A stretch of DNA of 34,359 nt, taken from the NCBI GenBank assembly GCA_016783105.1, contig JADHXF010000009.1, positions 1-34,359 on the forward strand. Reading direction: 5' to 3'. Shown here piece by piece: positions 1-8,102 of the stretch. The stretch's first letter is position 1. Each line of letters starts with the position of its first letter. The position numbers and the translations under genes were made by a program. Below the pieces are notes generated by a model, which saw only the letters and a list, made by a program, of their open reading frames with translations, was not told where the DNA came from and did not search any database. This DNA comes from Dehalococcoidales bacterium. GTDB taxonomy: Bacteria > Chloroflexota > Dehalococcoidia > Dehalococcoidales > RBG-16-60-22.

Positions 1-30
1 CTTAAGTGTCTCCTTGGTCTTTTCACCCAT
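1..30 (-). CDS. 5' end of an unidentified gene downstream of gcvPB (partial)
   Basis: On the minus strand an ATG at 28-30 is preceded by a good Shine-Dalgarno (GGAGG, 7 nt away), and the frame stays open to the window edge. It encodes only M-G-E-K-T-K-E-T-L-K, so no function can be assigned. It lies 121 nt after the gcvPB stop on the same strand and could be the next gene of the glycine cleavage operon. gcvT or a lipoylation gene would fit that position, but that is a guess from context only. Confidence 0.5.
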   Translation of the reverse strand, partial: MGEKTKETLK

Positions 31-151
31 TGGGTTCCTCCAGCTAGCCCCATCTGATGAAGCAAAACAAGGGGCTTTTGAAGCTATTTTACCATCAATG
101 CCTGCCTATGTCCCCAGTTTGATATGGGAAATGCAGGATCAGGCGTCTCTA

Positions 152-1597
152 TCATCTCATTTTCCAGCGCAGGTCCGGTTTTCTGGCGGCACTGGCCTCA
201 TCCAGCCTTCTGACCGGTGTACTGTGCGGCGCGTTATGCAGCAGTTCCGGTTCTTTATCAACTTCTCCGGCAATTTTAATCATGGCTTCGATGAAAGCAT
301 CGAGCGTCTCTTTGTTCTCGGTTTCGGTGGGCTCAATCATGATGGCTTCCTCAACCACCTGTGGGAAGTAAACGGTGGGCGGGTGAAAGCCATAGTCAAG
401 GAGTCGCTTGGCGATGTCCAGCGTGGCAACCCCCTTTGCTTTTTGTTTTTTACCGGAGAAAACCACCTCATGCATGCAGGCCCGGTCATAGGGCAGATGA
501 TAGTACGGCTTCAATTTTTCCTTTATATAGTTGGCATTGAGAACTGCGTTTTCGCTGACCTCTTTTAAGCCTTCAGCGCCGAGCGAGCGGATGTAGGCAT
601 ACGCCTTGACCATAACGCCGAAGTTTCCGCAGGCAGCGCCAAGGCGGCCGACTGATGCAGGCGGTGTGGCGAACTGGTGGTCATTTTTACTCCTGGTTAC
701 GATGGGTGCCGGCAGGAAACCGGCCAGATTGGCCTTGACGCAGACCGGTCCCGCCCCGGGGCCGCCACCGCCATGCGGGGTGCTGAATGTCTTGTGCAGA
801 TTAAGCTGGACGCAGTCAAAGCCGAGGTCGCCGAACTTCACCCGTCCCAGCAGGGAGTTCAGGTTGGCGCCATCACCGATGAGCAGCCCGCCTTTCTCGT
901 GGACAATGTTGCTTATCTTGGTAACCCGGGGGTCAAAGAGGCCGAGCGTGGTCGGCATGGTCAGCGTTAAAGCGGCGATATCTTCATTCATCAGCCTGGT
1001 CAGGCTCACCAGGTCAAGGTTGCCATCGCCGTTCGATGGTATGGTATTCACCTCAAAGCCGCACATGGTGGCAGTGGCCGGATTGGTGCCGTGTGCTGAG
1101 TCCGGCACCAGTATTTTGCGCCGGCTATTCTCGCCGCGTGAGCGGTGATAGGCCTTGGTCATCAGCAGGCCGGCCAGTTCTCCCTGGGCTCCTGCCATCG
1201 GGGTCAGGCTGGTGGCATCCATGCCGGTGATTTCGGCAAGCAATTCCTGCAGCTCGTACATAAGCTTCAGGGCTCCCGGAACCGTGTCAACCGGCTGGCG
1301 GGGATGAATCCCTTGAAATCCGGGAAATCGGGCTATATCCTCATGCCATTTCGGATTATACTTCATGGTGCAGCTACCAAGCGGATAAAATCCGGTATCC
1401 ACGCCGTAATTACGTCGGCTGAGGGAGGTGAAATACCTTACCAGTTCAGTTTCGCTAACCTCGGGGAGCGCCAGCTCCTGACGCAGAAATTCCCGGGGAG
1501 GTAGCTCAACCGCCGGCACGTCCAGTTCGGGGAGTCGGCACCCAATCTTACCCGGTTTGCTGATATCCGGTAATAAATAGTGTTTACTCTTATTCAT
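152..1597 (-). CDS. gcvPB: Glycine dehydrogenase (decarboxylating) P-protein subunit 2
   Basis: This is the C-terminal half (481 aa) of the split P-protein, which decarboxylates glycine with PLP and passes the aminomethyl group to the lipoyl arm of GcvH. The PLP-binding segment NLHKTFSTPHGGGGPG is intact, with the Schiff-base lysine at about residue 269. The substrate-side motifs LGSCTMKYNP (about 73-82) and SAHGTNPA (about 167-174) are also present. Length matches the usual subunit 2 of about 480-490 aa. The start ATG overlaps the gcvPA stop (ATGA, 4 nt), indicating translational coupling. It is transcribed from the riboswitch-controlled promoter near 3590. No defects are seen. Confidence 0.96.
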   Translation of the reverse strand: MNKSKHYLLPDISKPGKIGCRLPELDVPAVELPPREFLRQELALPEVSETELVRYFTSLSRRNYGVDTGFYPLGSCTMKYNPKWHEDIARFPGFQGIHPRQPVDTVPGALKLMYELQELLAEITGMDATSLTPMAGAQGELAGLLMTKAYHRSRGENSRRKILVPDSAHGTNPATATMCGFEVNTIPSNGDGNLDLVSLTRLMNEDIAALTLTMPTTLGLFDPRVTKISNIVHEKGGLLIGDGANLNSLLGRVKFGDLGFDCVQLNLHKTFSTPHGGGGPGAGPVCVKANLAGFLPAPIVTRSKNDHQFATPPASVGRLGAACGNFGVMVKAYAYIRSLGAEGLKEVSENAVLNANYIKEKLKPYYHLPYDRACMHEVVFSGKKQKAKGVATLDIAKRLLDYGFHPPTVYFPQVVEEAIMIEPTETENKETLDAFIEAMIKIAGEVDKEPELLHNAPHSTPVRRLDEASAARKPDLRWKMR

Positions 1598-2898
1598 AGC
1601 GCTTCCAGAACGGTGACAAGGCGGTCTATCTCCTTTTTTGAATTCATTTCGGTGACGCAGAAGAGCATGCCCTTGTCCACCAGGTGGCTCGCGTCAAGGC
1701 CGCCGATAATTTTTTCTTTCAGAAGTATACGGTTTATCTTTTCCGGTGGCACGGGACAGCGGATAACAAATTCCTTGAAGAAAGGCTGCTCGGAGGCAAG
1801 TGAATAGCGCTTGAGTTTGCCTATAGCGCTGGCGGCATAGTGGGCCTTATGGTAACAGAGCTCGGCCACCCGGCGGAGCCCGCTTTTCCCCATTGCTGCC
1901 AGGTACACCGTGGCGGCGAGTGCCACCAGAGCTTCGTTGGTGCAGATATTGGAAGTCGCCCGTTCCCTCCGTATATGCTGTTCGCGGGTGGCCACGGTGA
2001 GCACATAGCCGGGTTGACCTTCAACATCGGTGGTACGGCCAACAATCCTGCCGGGCATCTGGCGCAGATGCTCTTTACGGCAGGTGAAGATACCCAGGCC
2101 CGGTCCGCCAAAGCTCAGCGGGTTGCCCAGTGGCTGTCCCTCGGCGACGGCAATGTCCGCGCCGTAGTTTCCCGGCGGTTGCAAGAGCCCGAGAGAAATC
2201 GGGTCGAAAATAGCGATGAGCAGCGCGCCAGCGCCGTGCGTAAGACTGGCGTAACGCTCTACCTCTTCGAAGTAACCGAGGAAATTGGGCTGTTGCACAA
2301 TCAAACAGGCATATTTACTGGATAGTTCCTTAAAATCTGGCTTCAACTCATGTATGGTTATATCCTGGCCGCTGCCATAAGTGTCCATGACTTCGCGATA
2401 TACGGGGTTTACCGTCGATAGTACCGCCACCTCTTTTTTACCCGTAATACGGCAGGCCATCAGCGCCGCCTCAGCCGCCGCCGAGCTGCCATCGTACATA
2501 CCAGCGTTGCTGATTTCCATCCCGGTCAGATGGCAGACCAGCGACTGATATTCGTATATCGCCTGGAGAATTCCCTGGCTGGCCTCGGCCTGGTAGGGAG
2601 TATAGGCAGTATAAAGCTCGCTGCGCCCGGTGATGTGGCCGACGACAGCGGGAATAAAGTGGTGGTAGTAACCCGCGCCGAGGAAACAGGCATAGTCATC
2701 CGGGCTGGCATTCCGGCGTGATAGCCGGTACAGTTCCTCCCTGAGTTCCAGCTCGGTGAGAGGCAACGGCAGGTCGAGTGTAGCATTGCGAAACTGCGCC
2801 GGAACATCCTGAAAAAGCTCGTCAATGGAATCGACGCCAATGTCATGCAGCATGGCGGCTCGGTCCTGGTCAGTGTTTGGGACATATGGTGAAGGCAT
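1594..2898 (-). CDS. gcvPA: Glycine dehydrogenase (decarboxylating) P-protein subunit 1
   Basis: This is the N-terminal half of the two-subunit P-protein (434 aa from the chosen start), which pairs with GcvPB to form the PLP-dependent decarboxylase. Family features include the N-terminal Y-x-P-x-T region with helical DIGVDSIDELF, the CFLGAGYYHHFIPAVV segment and the FGGPGLGIF segment. The frame is open 18 codons further upstream. I chose the ATG at 2896-2898 because it has a GGGAGG Shine-Dalgarno about 10 nt upstream, gives the family-typical N-terminus MPSPYVPNT, and avoids overlap with gcvH (19-nt gap). It overlaps gcvPB by 4 nt. Confidence 0.95.
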   Translation of the reverse strand: MPSPYVPNTDQDRAAMLHDIGVDSIDELFQDVPAQFRNATLDLPLPLTELELREELYRLSRRNASPDDYACFLGAGYYHHFIPAVVGHITGRSELYTAYTPYQAEASQGILQAIYEYQSLVCHLTGMEISNAGMYDGSSAAAEAALMACRITGKKEVAVLSTVNPVYREVMDTYGSGQDITIHELKPDFKELSSKYACLIVQQPNFLGYFEEVERYASLTHGAGALLIAIFDPISLGLLQPPGNYGADIAVAEGQPLGNPLSFGGPGLGIFTCRKEHLRQMPGRIVGRTTDVEGQPGYVLTVATREQHIRRERATSNICTNEALVALAATVYLAAMGKSGLRRVAELCYHKAHYAASAIGKLKRYSLASEQPFFKEFVIRCPVPPEKINRILLKEKIIGGLDASHLVDKGMLFCVTEMNSKKEIDRLVTVLEAL

Positions 2899-2917
2899 TG
2901 AATCGCAAACCTCCCGC

Positions 2918-3319
2918 CTATTCTGATGTTTCCGACGACAGCCCGGCGACAAATTCCCCGTACTGGTCGCTGTTCATCAATGCTTCCAGCTCGACGGGCT
3001 GGCTCAATTCGATTCTCAACAGCCAACCGGCACCGTAAGGGTCTTCATTCACGAGCGCAAGATTATCCCGCGCTGCCTGATTTCTCTCCAGCACTTTCCC
3101 GCTCGCCGGCGAGAAAAGGTCGGACACCGCCTTTACCGTTTCAATCTCTCCCATCTTCTCGAACTGCGTTACCTGAGAACCGGGTTCGGGCAAATCGAGA
3201 AATACGACATCGCCAAGCTGGGACTGGGCATAGTCGGTGATGCCTATTCTCGCCCTGCCCTGAGGCTCGGGGCAGAGCCATTCGTGCCCCTGGGAATACC
3301 TGTATTCTTTTGGATTCAT
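2918..3319 (-). CDS. gcvH: Glycine cleavage system H protein
   Basis: GcvH is the lipoylated shuttle protein (133 aa) of the glycine cleavage system. It carries the aminomethyl group from the P-protein to the T-protein and is reoxidised by the L-protein. The lipoylation segment GEIETVKAVSDLFSPASG holds the acceptor lysine at residue 63. The flanking biotinyl/lipoyl fold with GHEWL near the N-terminus and G-W-L-L-R-I near the C-terminus is complete. It is the first gene after the glycine riboswitch terminator. gcvT, which most often occupies this place, is absent between riboswitch and gcvH. Confidence 0.97.
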   Translation of the reverse strand: MNPKEYRYSQGHEWLCPEPQGRARIGITDYAQSQLGDVVFLDLPEPGSQVTQFEKMGEIETVKAVSDLFSPASGKVLERNQAARDNLALVNEDPYGAGWLLRIELSQPVELEALMNSDQYGEFVAGLSSETSE

Positions 3320-3337
3320 TTCCTTTACCTCACAAAC

Positions 3338-3373
3338 AAAAAGGGGCCGATCTATATTTTCTAGACCAGCCCC
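3338..3373 (-). terminator. Riboswitch-controlled intrinsic terminator of the gcv operon
   Basis: On the minus strand a 12-bp stem (GGGGCTGGTCTA paired with TAGATCGGCCCC, two G-U wobbles) closes a short A-rich loop and is followed by five T. Its 5' arm begins immediately after, and partly shares G residues with, the 3' strand of the P1 helix of the second glycine aptamer. This is the layout expected of an expression platform in which glycine-bound aptamer prevents terminator formation, making it an ON switch. The mechanism is inferred from the overlap. Confidence 0.85.
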
Positions 3374-3553
3374 TCTGTCCTTTTACCTGAGAGATCGCCC
3401 GTTTATAGCGGGTTGCCCCTTCGGTGACCCGGGTTCCAGGTTCTCTCCAGAGGTGTTATCTCCGGCAGTCCTTTTGCCTGAGAGTTTCGTGGTTTTGAGT
3501 CTCTATCTCGCCGCCATTTTCCCCTTCGGCTCCCTTGCGGGTCTCTCCTGCCT
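3371..3553 (-). promoter_or_regulatory. Tandem glycine riboswitch (two aptamers)
   Basis: Two successive aptamers lie in the gcvH leader on the minus strand. Aptamer 1 (about 3461-3553) has P1 GGCAG/CTGCC, the GGAGAG box, GCCGAAGGGG and CTCTCAGGCAAAAGGAC. Aptamer 2 (about 3371-3454) has P1 CCTCTG/CAGAGG, GGAGAG, CACCGAAGGGG and CTCTCAGGTAAAAGGAC. These match the known glycine riboswitch core, and tandem arrangement upstream of glycine cleavage genes is its classic context. The transcript should begin only a few nucleotides before aptamer 1. Confidence 0.96.
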
Positions 3554-3564
3554 TTCTGTGATGC

Positions 3565-3593
3565 AGACTATCATACATCCAGGGCACTGTCAA
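3565..3593 (-). promoter_or_regulatory. Promoter of the riboswitch-gcvH-gcvPA-gcvPB operon
   Basis: Minus strand: -35 TTGACA (3588-3593), 17-nt spacer, -10 TAGTCT (3565-3570). The predicted start near 3558 places the riboswitch at the very 5' end of the RNA. The -10 is only a moderate match. It is divergent from the serA promoter, whose -35 lies about 40 bp away. Confidence 0.7.
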
Positions 3594-3631
3594 GGTTTGC
3601 TCCGGGTAAAGGAGGCGGTGACGGAGTGTTT

Positions 3632-3660
3632 TTGACATAAAGATTTGATTTGTGTAGCAT
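3632..3660 (+). promoter_or_regulatory. Promoter of serA
   Basis: -35 TTGACA (3632-3637), exactly 17 nt, then -10 TAGCAT (3655-3660), about 45 nt before the serA start. Transcription is divergent from gcv, so serine synthesis and glycine cleavage are controlled from one intergenic region. Confidence 0.75.
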
Positions 3661-3712
3661 TATGGTGAGGACAAAACGCCGTTCCGTTTCAATCTAAGGA
3701 AAGAGGCAGTTT

Positions 3713-5296
3713 ATGAAGATTCTCGTTACCGACTCGATAGCGGTGCAGGGCATTGATATCCTGCGGCAGCACGCCGAGGTCGATGTAAAAAAAGGCATGG
3801 CGCTGGCGGAGTTGCGGTCAATTATCGGGGGTTATGATGCCCTGGTGGTGCGCAGCCAGACAAAAGTCACCTCCGATGTTATCGAAGCGGCGGAAAAACT
3901 GCAGGTCATCGGCCGGGCGGGGGTGGGGGTGGATAACATTGATGTGGACGCGGCCACCCGCCGCGGTATCATTGTGGTCAATTCTCCTGAAGGCAACATT
4001 GTCTCCACTGCCGAGCATACGATAGCCATGCTGCTTTCTCTGGCACGACACATTCCACAGGCACACGGCTTTCTTCATGCCGGCATATGGAGTAGAGAGT
4101 TAAAGGGGGCCGAAATCCGCAACAAGGTGCTGGGTATCATCGGCCTGGGCCGTGTGGGAACTGAAGTGGCGGAAATAGCCAAAGGGTTGCGTATGGAGAT
4201 TATCGCCTATGACCCGATGGTCTCGGAGAACAGGGCGGAAAGGCTGGGTGTACGGCTCGTGGAACTGGAAACGCTGCTGAAAACGGCCGATTTCATCACC
4301 ATGCATGTGCCGCTCAACACCAGTACCAGTGACCTGATTGGCCGCGATGAACTCAAGCTGGTCAAGCCGACGGCCATGCTTATCAACTGCGCGCGGGGCG
4401 GCATCGTGGACGAGAGGGCGCTCTATGATGCGCTTAATAAGGGTAAGCTGGCCGGGGCCGCGATTGACGTCTACAGCAAGGAACCGGCACAGGATAATAT
4501 ACTGCTCCAGAGTGACAAGGTAATCACCACTCCTCATCTGGCCGCCGCCACGTTGGAGGCTGAGACAAGTGCCAGTATTGATGTCGCCGAACAGGTGGTT
4601 GCCATTCTTCAGGGACATCCCCCCAAATCTCCGGTAAACGCGCCAATGATACCGGCAGAAGCGATGTCAGTACTGGGGCCGTATGTTCAGGTCGGGACGA
4701 CCATCGGCAGAATCGCCGTGCAGTTACTGGAAGGGCATCCGAACTCGCTGACTATTCGCTACCAGGGTGATATTGCCAGAGAGGACACCAGCCCGGTAAA
4801 GGTAGCCGTACTTGCCGGACTGCTGGGTAGCCTCACGGAAGAACGCGTGAATATGGTCAATGCCGATATCATCGCCGAGAACCGCGGATTAAGCGTTACC
4901 GAGCAGAAAGAAGCCACCTGTGGAAACTACGCCAATATGCTGACGGTGGAGGTCAGCACCAAAGCAGGAAGGACGCTTGTTGCCGGGTCATCGCTGCGCG
5001 GCCGGACTCACCTGACGCGGGTGGGCGATTACTGGCTGGAGATAGAGCCAGTGGGCAGCTATATGGTTTTCACCGAGCATAAGGACCGTCCCGGCATGAT
5101 TGGAGTAGTGGGCACTATTATTGGCGACGCTGATATCAATATCAGCCAGATGCAGGTTAGTCGGAGAGTGCATCGTGGTGGTGGTGCGATGATGGTGTTC
5201 TGCCTCGATGACCCGATGACTGAGGAATGCTGTCAAAAAATGCGCGCCATACCGGACATGTATAAGGTGCTCATCGTAAAACTGAACAAGCAGTGA
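3713..5296 (+). CDS. serA: D-3-phosphoglycerate dehydrogenase
   Basis: SerA catalyses the NAD-dependent oxidation of 3-phosphoglycerate, the first step of serine synthesis. The 527-aa protein is the long form. It has a substrate-binding domain, then a Rossmann domain with GIIGLGRVG (141-149), catalytic Arg228 in NCARGG, Glu257 in SKEP and His275 in TPHLAA. A regulatory intermediate (ASB) domain follows (about 310-440), then a C-terminal ACT domain (about 453-527) that in this family binds serine. GAGG precedes the ATG. It sits divergent from the gcv operon and shares the glycine/serine node with it. All key residues are present. Confidence 0.96.
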   Translation: MKILVTDSIAVQGIDILRQHAEVDVKKGMALAELRSIIGGYDALVVRSQTKVTSDVIEAAEKLQVIGRAGVGVDNIDVDAATRRGIIVVNSPEGNIVSTAEHTIAMLLSLARHIPQAHGFLHAGIWSRELKGAEIRNKVLGIIGLGRVGTEVAEIAKGLRMEIIAYDPMVSENRAERLGVRLVELETLLKTADFITMHVPLNTSTSDLIGRDELKLVKPTAMLINCARGGIVDERALYDALNKGKLAGAAIDVYSKEPAQDNILLQSDKVITTPHLAAATLEAETSASIDVAEQVVAILQGHPPKSPVNAPMIPAEAMSVLGPYVQVGTTIGRIAVQLLEGHPNSLTIRYQGDIAREDTSPVKVAVLAGLLGSLTEERVNMVNADIIAENRGLSVTEQKEATCGNYANMLTVEVSTKAGRTLVAGSSLRGRTHLTRVGDYWLEIEPVGSYMVFTEHKDRPGMIGVVGTIIGDADINISQMQVSRRVHRGGGAMMVFCLDDPMTEECCQKMRAIPDMYKVLIVKLNKQ

Positions 5297-5346
5297 ATAT
5301 AGCCACAGTGGTGTGCTTGTAAGTCTCCGCCAGTTTATATTAAACT

Positions 5347-5355
5347 TGATATACT
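5347..5355 (+). promoter_or_regulatory. Possible extended -10 promoter of the aminotransferase gene
   Basis: The 99-nt gap between serA and the aminotransferase holds TGaTATACT, an extended -10 element about 40 nt before the start codon. No good -35 is visible at 17-18 nt. The gene could instead be read through from serA, since I see no convincing terminator in between. Confidence 0.35.
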
Positions 5356-5395
5356 ATTCCCATTTTATAAAGTGCTCAGGCAGGAGGCAGATGTA

Positions 5396-6787
5396 ATGAA
5401 GCAGTCAACGGTGAATCACGCGCAGGCAGGATTGGATAAACTGGTCGCCACGGCCAAGGAATACATATGGCCTGCTTTCGGCAGAGATTCCACCTTTTTT
5501 GATCTCCCGGTATCCCTTATCAGCGCCGGTGAAGGGAATTATGTAATCGATAGCTTCGGCAATCGCCTGCTGGAGACGAACTCGTGTGGTGCGGCAGCTT
5601 CTCTTGGTTTCAATCACCCGGTGCTCATGGAAGCGATGAAGAAGCAAATGGATAAAATTGTGATTACCACTCCCAATATGTTTGCACCTACCGAGCCGGT
5701 GGTCTGGTTTTCGGAGAAACTCGCCCAGATATCACCAGGCAGTTTGAAATATACCATTTACAGCAGCAATGGTGGTGATGCTAACGAGACCGCGCTCAAG
5801 ATTGCCCGGTACTACTGGAAAATAATGGGCAAGGGAACGAAGTACAAGGTCATCCACCGCTACCCCGGCGACTACCATGGCATGAGCATGAGCACTTCCA
5901 GTGCCAGCGGCCATACTTTTCGGCGTACGCCATTTGAGCCGCTCATGACTGGTTTCGTTGCCATCCACGCGCCGAACTGCTATCGCTGCCCGTATAACCT
6001 GACCTGTCCGGAGTGCAACCTGCTGTGCGCCGAGGAGCTGCGCAAAGTTATTGAGTTCGAAGACCCGTCAACAATAGCCTGCTTCATCACTGAGTCAACC
6101 AATACCGGTCTGGGAGTCATTCCGCCGCCTCTGGGATACATGAAGAGGGTGCGAGAAATCTGTGACCAGTATGAAATACTGCTCATTTGCGACGAGGTAA
6201 TCACCGGATTTGCCCGCAGCGGCTTCTGGTTTGAATGTGAGAAGCACGGCATTGTGCCCGATATGCTGGCGCTGGGCAAGAACATGTCCTGGGGCTGCGG
6301 CGCGCTGGCGGGCACGCACGTTAAGAGTGAGATTGCGGAGGCTTTCACGGGAAATAATACTTTTCAGCATGGCTATACCTTTGGTGGTACCGGTTATCTT
6401 GCGGCGGCCGGACTGGCCGGCATCAAGTACGTGGAAGAGCACAGTCTGCTGGCCCGGGCGACGGAAATCGGCAACATAATGGGTAAGAAACTCGGCGCCA
6501 TCAAAGATAAATCGGCCATAATGGGCGACGTCCGTGTTAACGGCGCCATGGTTGTGGTTGAGCTGGTTAGAGACAAGGCGACCAAGGAACTGTTCCCGGA
6601 CCGGGCTGCCGTGGCTGGGGTTGTCGGCAAGGTGGGCCGGGAAAACGGGGTGCTTTTCGGCTGCTCGACCTGGTACGGTGATGTTATCTGGTTGCTGGTC
6701 TCGCTGACCATGACCAATGATGAGCTCGACATGATTGTCAACGCCGTTGATAAAGCGGTCGCTGCGGTGGAAAAACAGCTCCTTTAA
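5396..6787 (+). CDS. Class III PLP-dependent aminotransferase (omega-amino acid:pyruvate type)
   Basis: This is a fold-type I, class III aminotransferase (463 aa) of the group that includes 4-aminobutyrate, beta-alanine, taurine and alanine-glyoxylate aminotransferases. Visible features are the PLP phosphate-binding SSNGGDANETALK (about 123-135), DEV at 266-268 in the CDEVITGFARSG motif, and the Schiff-base Lys295 in LALGKNMSWG. The start ATG at 5396 is chosen over a GTG 24 nt upstream because it has GGAGG 8 nt before it. A cysteine-rich insert (C195, C198, C204, C207, C211) is richer than the usual family motif. The position after serA suggests amino acid/glyoxylate metabolism, but substrate specificity cannot be read from sequence. 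Confidence 0.85.
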   Translation: MKQSTVNHAQAGLDKLVATAKEYIWPAFGRDSTFFDLPVSLISAGEGNYVIDSFGNRLLETNSCGAAASLGFNHPVLMEAMKKQMDKIVITTPNMFAPTEPVVWFSEKLAQISPGSLKYTIYSSNGGDANETALKIARYYWKIMGKGTKYKVIHRYPGDYHGMSMSTSSASGHTFRRTPFEPLMTGFVAIHAPNCYRCPYNLTCPECNLLCAEELRKVIEFEDPSTIACFITESTNTGLGVIPPPLGYMKRVREICDQYEILLICDEVITGFARSGFWFECEKHGIVPDMLALGKNMSWGCGALAGTHVKSEIAEAFTGNNTFQHGYTFGGTGYLAAAGLAGIKYVEEHSLLARATEIGNIMGKKLGAIKDKSAIMGDVRVNGAMVVVELVRDKATKELFPDRAAVAGVVGKVGRENGVLFGCSTWYGDVIWLLVSLTMTNDELDMIVNAVDKAVAAVEKQLL

Positions 6788-6814
6788 ACGAAACGGATTT
6801 TGTGCGAATAGCAC

Positions 6815-7966
6815 CTAGACTTCTTTATCTTCGTCCTGGCGTTTTTTCACCAGCAACCGCTGCGAAGTGGAGAGCACCTGTCTTAAGGATTGTATTCGGT
6901 CTCTGATATCTCTGGCTACGGCTTCGTCAGTGAGCAGCTGCTTCAGCTTCGACTGGTCAAGGCCTGTTACTCTTTCCCATAAATTCTCTGGTTCAAGGAG
7001 GGCTCTGACGTCGTCTTCATTGAAACCGGTCATCTCCACAAGCTGGTAGGTGATCTGGTTCTCCGGTCCGTAGACGCGGTTCATATCTTCAGCTTTGCAG
7101 TAATCGATTATTTCCTGCCTGAGTACCTCAAGTTCTTCCTGGAGCGCTTTAATATGCGCCTGAACTGATACGTACCGTTCTACCTTCTCCCCACTGATAG
7201 ACGGTGGTGTCTCTTCAAGAGCGGTTTCAACCGTCTCCCCAGTGTATAGATGGCGGTAGTACGGGCAGTACTCCGGGAAATCGCAAGGGCAGTAATCATT
7301 CTCCGTGGCCGGGAAAATCTGTCTGTTTATTTTATCAGCCACGTCAAGGACGAGTTCTTTTGCATCGTTGAGCTGTGACTGTCCACGGCCAGGGCAGCTA
7401 ATGGGGGTATTTGACCTCATGTGGTACAGGGTCAGCTTTTCCACCGGAAGCTGCCATAGCTGCTCGGCGGCGAGCTGGTAAAGGGTCAACTGGAGGTCCT
7501 TCTCCAGATAATCAACGGTGAACAGTTCTCTGCTTGTTTTATAGTCGACAACGGAAAGTGCCCCGCTTTCCAGCTTGTCCACCCGGTCGATGAACCCCCT
7601 CAGTTTCACGCCACTTATGTCGATGTAGAACAACTTTTCCACGGCCAGCGGCATCTGAAAGTCGCGGCCGTGAGTTTCCCAGAATTTGGTCAGCAGTTCT
7701 CTGCCATAGGCTTTATAGTTTGCCTCCTCTTCGGGGGACTCGTAACCTTTAGAGCGCCAGTTCTCCTCGTAGAACCGGAGTAGCTCTTCCAGAGTGGGAG
7801 GCGGCGGAACTTTCACACGAAAAAAGTATTCGGCACACAGGTGAACAGTTGAGCCGAAGCTGAAATACCACCTGTCTTTTGGCTTCAGGCCATCGATATA
7901 CCGGAGCCTGTAGCAGAGCGGGCACGCTTGGTATAAGGAAATCTGCGAAAAACTCAGCGGCTTGAT
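6815..7966 (-). CDS. RecB/AddB-like PD-(D/E)XK nuclease with Fe-S cysteines; non-AUG or lost start
   Basis: PD-(D/E)XK superfamily nuclease, 383 aa in the extended reading. Catalytic motifs are D127 in GFIDRVD, D141-x-K143 in VVDYKTS, and the motif QLTLYQ around Q159/Y163. Cysteines C15 (QACPLCYR) and C226, C228, C234 (CPCDFPEYC) match the split iron-sulphur site of AddB/Cas4-type nucleases. The first canonical start is GTG at 7814-7816, but coding similarity (FSQISLYQACPLCYR, GSTVH...E) continues upstream to an in-frame TAA at 7982-7984 without ATG, GTG or TTG. The listed start is ATC (7964-7966), where Met is expected and 6 nt after GGGGG. A sequence error or decayed start is equally possible. 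The C-terminal about 130 aa is helical and unassigned. Convergent with the aminotransferase. Confidence 0.8.
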   Translation of the reverse strand: MKPLSFSQISLYQACPLCYRLRYIDGLKPKDRWYFSFGSTVHLCAEYFFRVKVPPPPTLEELLRFYEENWRSKGYESPEEEANYKAYGRELLTKFWETHGRDFQMPLAVEKLFYIDISGVKLRGFIDRVDKLESGALSVVDYKTSRELFTVDYLEKDLQLTLYQLAAEQLWQLPVEKLTLYHMRSNTPISCPGRGQSQLNDAKELVLDVADKINRQIFPATENDYCPCDFPEYCPYYRHLYTGETVETALEETPPSISGEKVERYVSVQAHIKALQEELEVLRQEIIDYCKAEDMNRVYGPENQITYQLVEMTGFNEDDVRALLEPENLWERVTGLDQSKLKQLLTDEAVARDIRDRIQSLRQVLSTSQRLLVKKRQDEDKEV

Positions 7967-8011
7967 AGTATACCCCCGTTTTTAGCGTTCTTAATCAGGA
8001 CTCTAATTAAA

Positions 8012-8040
8012 ATTATAAGGCTGAAACAGGCGCTTGTCCA
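8012..8040 (-). promoter_or_regulatory. Promoter of the PD-(D/E)XK nuclease gene
   Basis: Minus strand: -35 TGGACA (8035-8040), 17 nt, perfect -10 TATAAT (8012-8017). The start is predicted near 8005, about 40 nt before the proposed AUC start at 7966. Its presence argues that the whole extended frame is transcribed, not just the part after the internal GTG. Confidence 0.7.
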
Positions 8041-8066
8041 TGAGGTTGGAGCCGGGCCGATATGAT

Positions 8067-8095
8067 TAGACACAACACAGAGACCATTGTACAAT
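8067..8095 (+). promoter_or_regulatory. Promoter of ccdA, giving a nearly leaderless mRNA
   Basis: -35 TAGACA (8067-8072; one mismatch to TTGACA), 17 nt, -10 TACAAT (8090-8095). The expected initiation point is about 8101-8103, at or next to the GTG start codon of ccdA at 8103. No Shine-Dalgarno precedes that codon, consistent with leaderless translation. Confidence 0.55.
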
Positions 8096-8102
8096 TTAAA
8101 TT

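Noticed and set aside
31..151. Possible terminator or extra ORF after gcvPB
   Set aside because: AGCCCC/GGGGCT can pair but across a 19-nt loop and without a T run. A 23-codon frame starting at the gcvPB stop has no ribosome site.
606..1148. 180-codon open frame opposite gcvPB
   Set aside because: Antisense to the catalytic region of gcvPB; low-complexity Pro/Arg-rich translation typical of a shadow frame.
6095..6814. 239-codon open frame opposite the aminotransferase
   Set aside because: It lies entirely antisense to a well-supported class III aminotransferase, has no recognisable domain, and is explained by the codon composition of the real gene.
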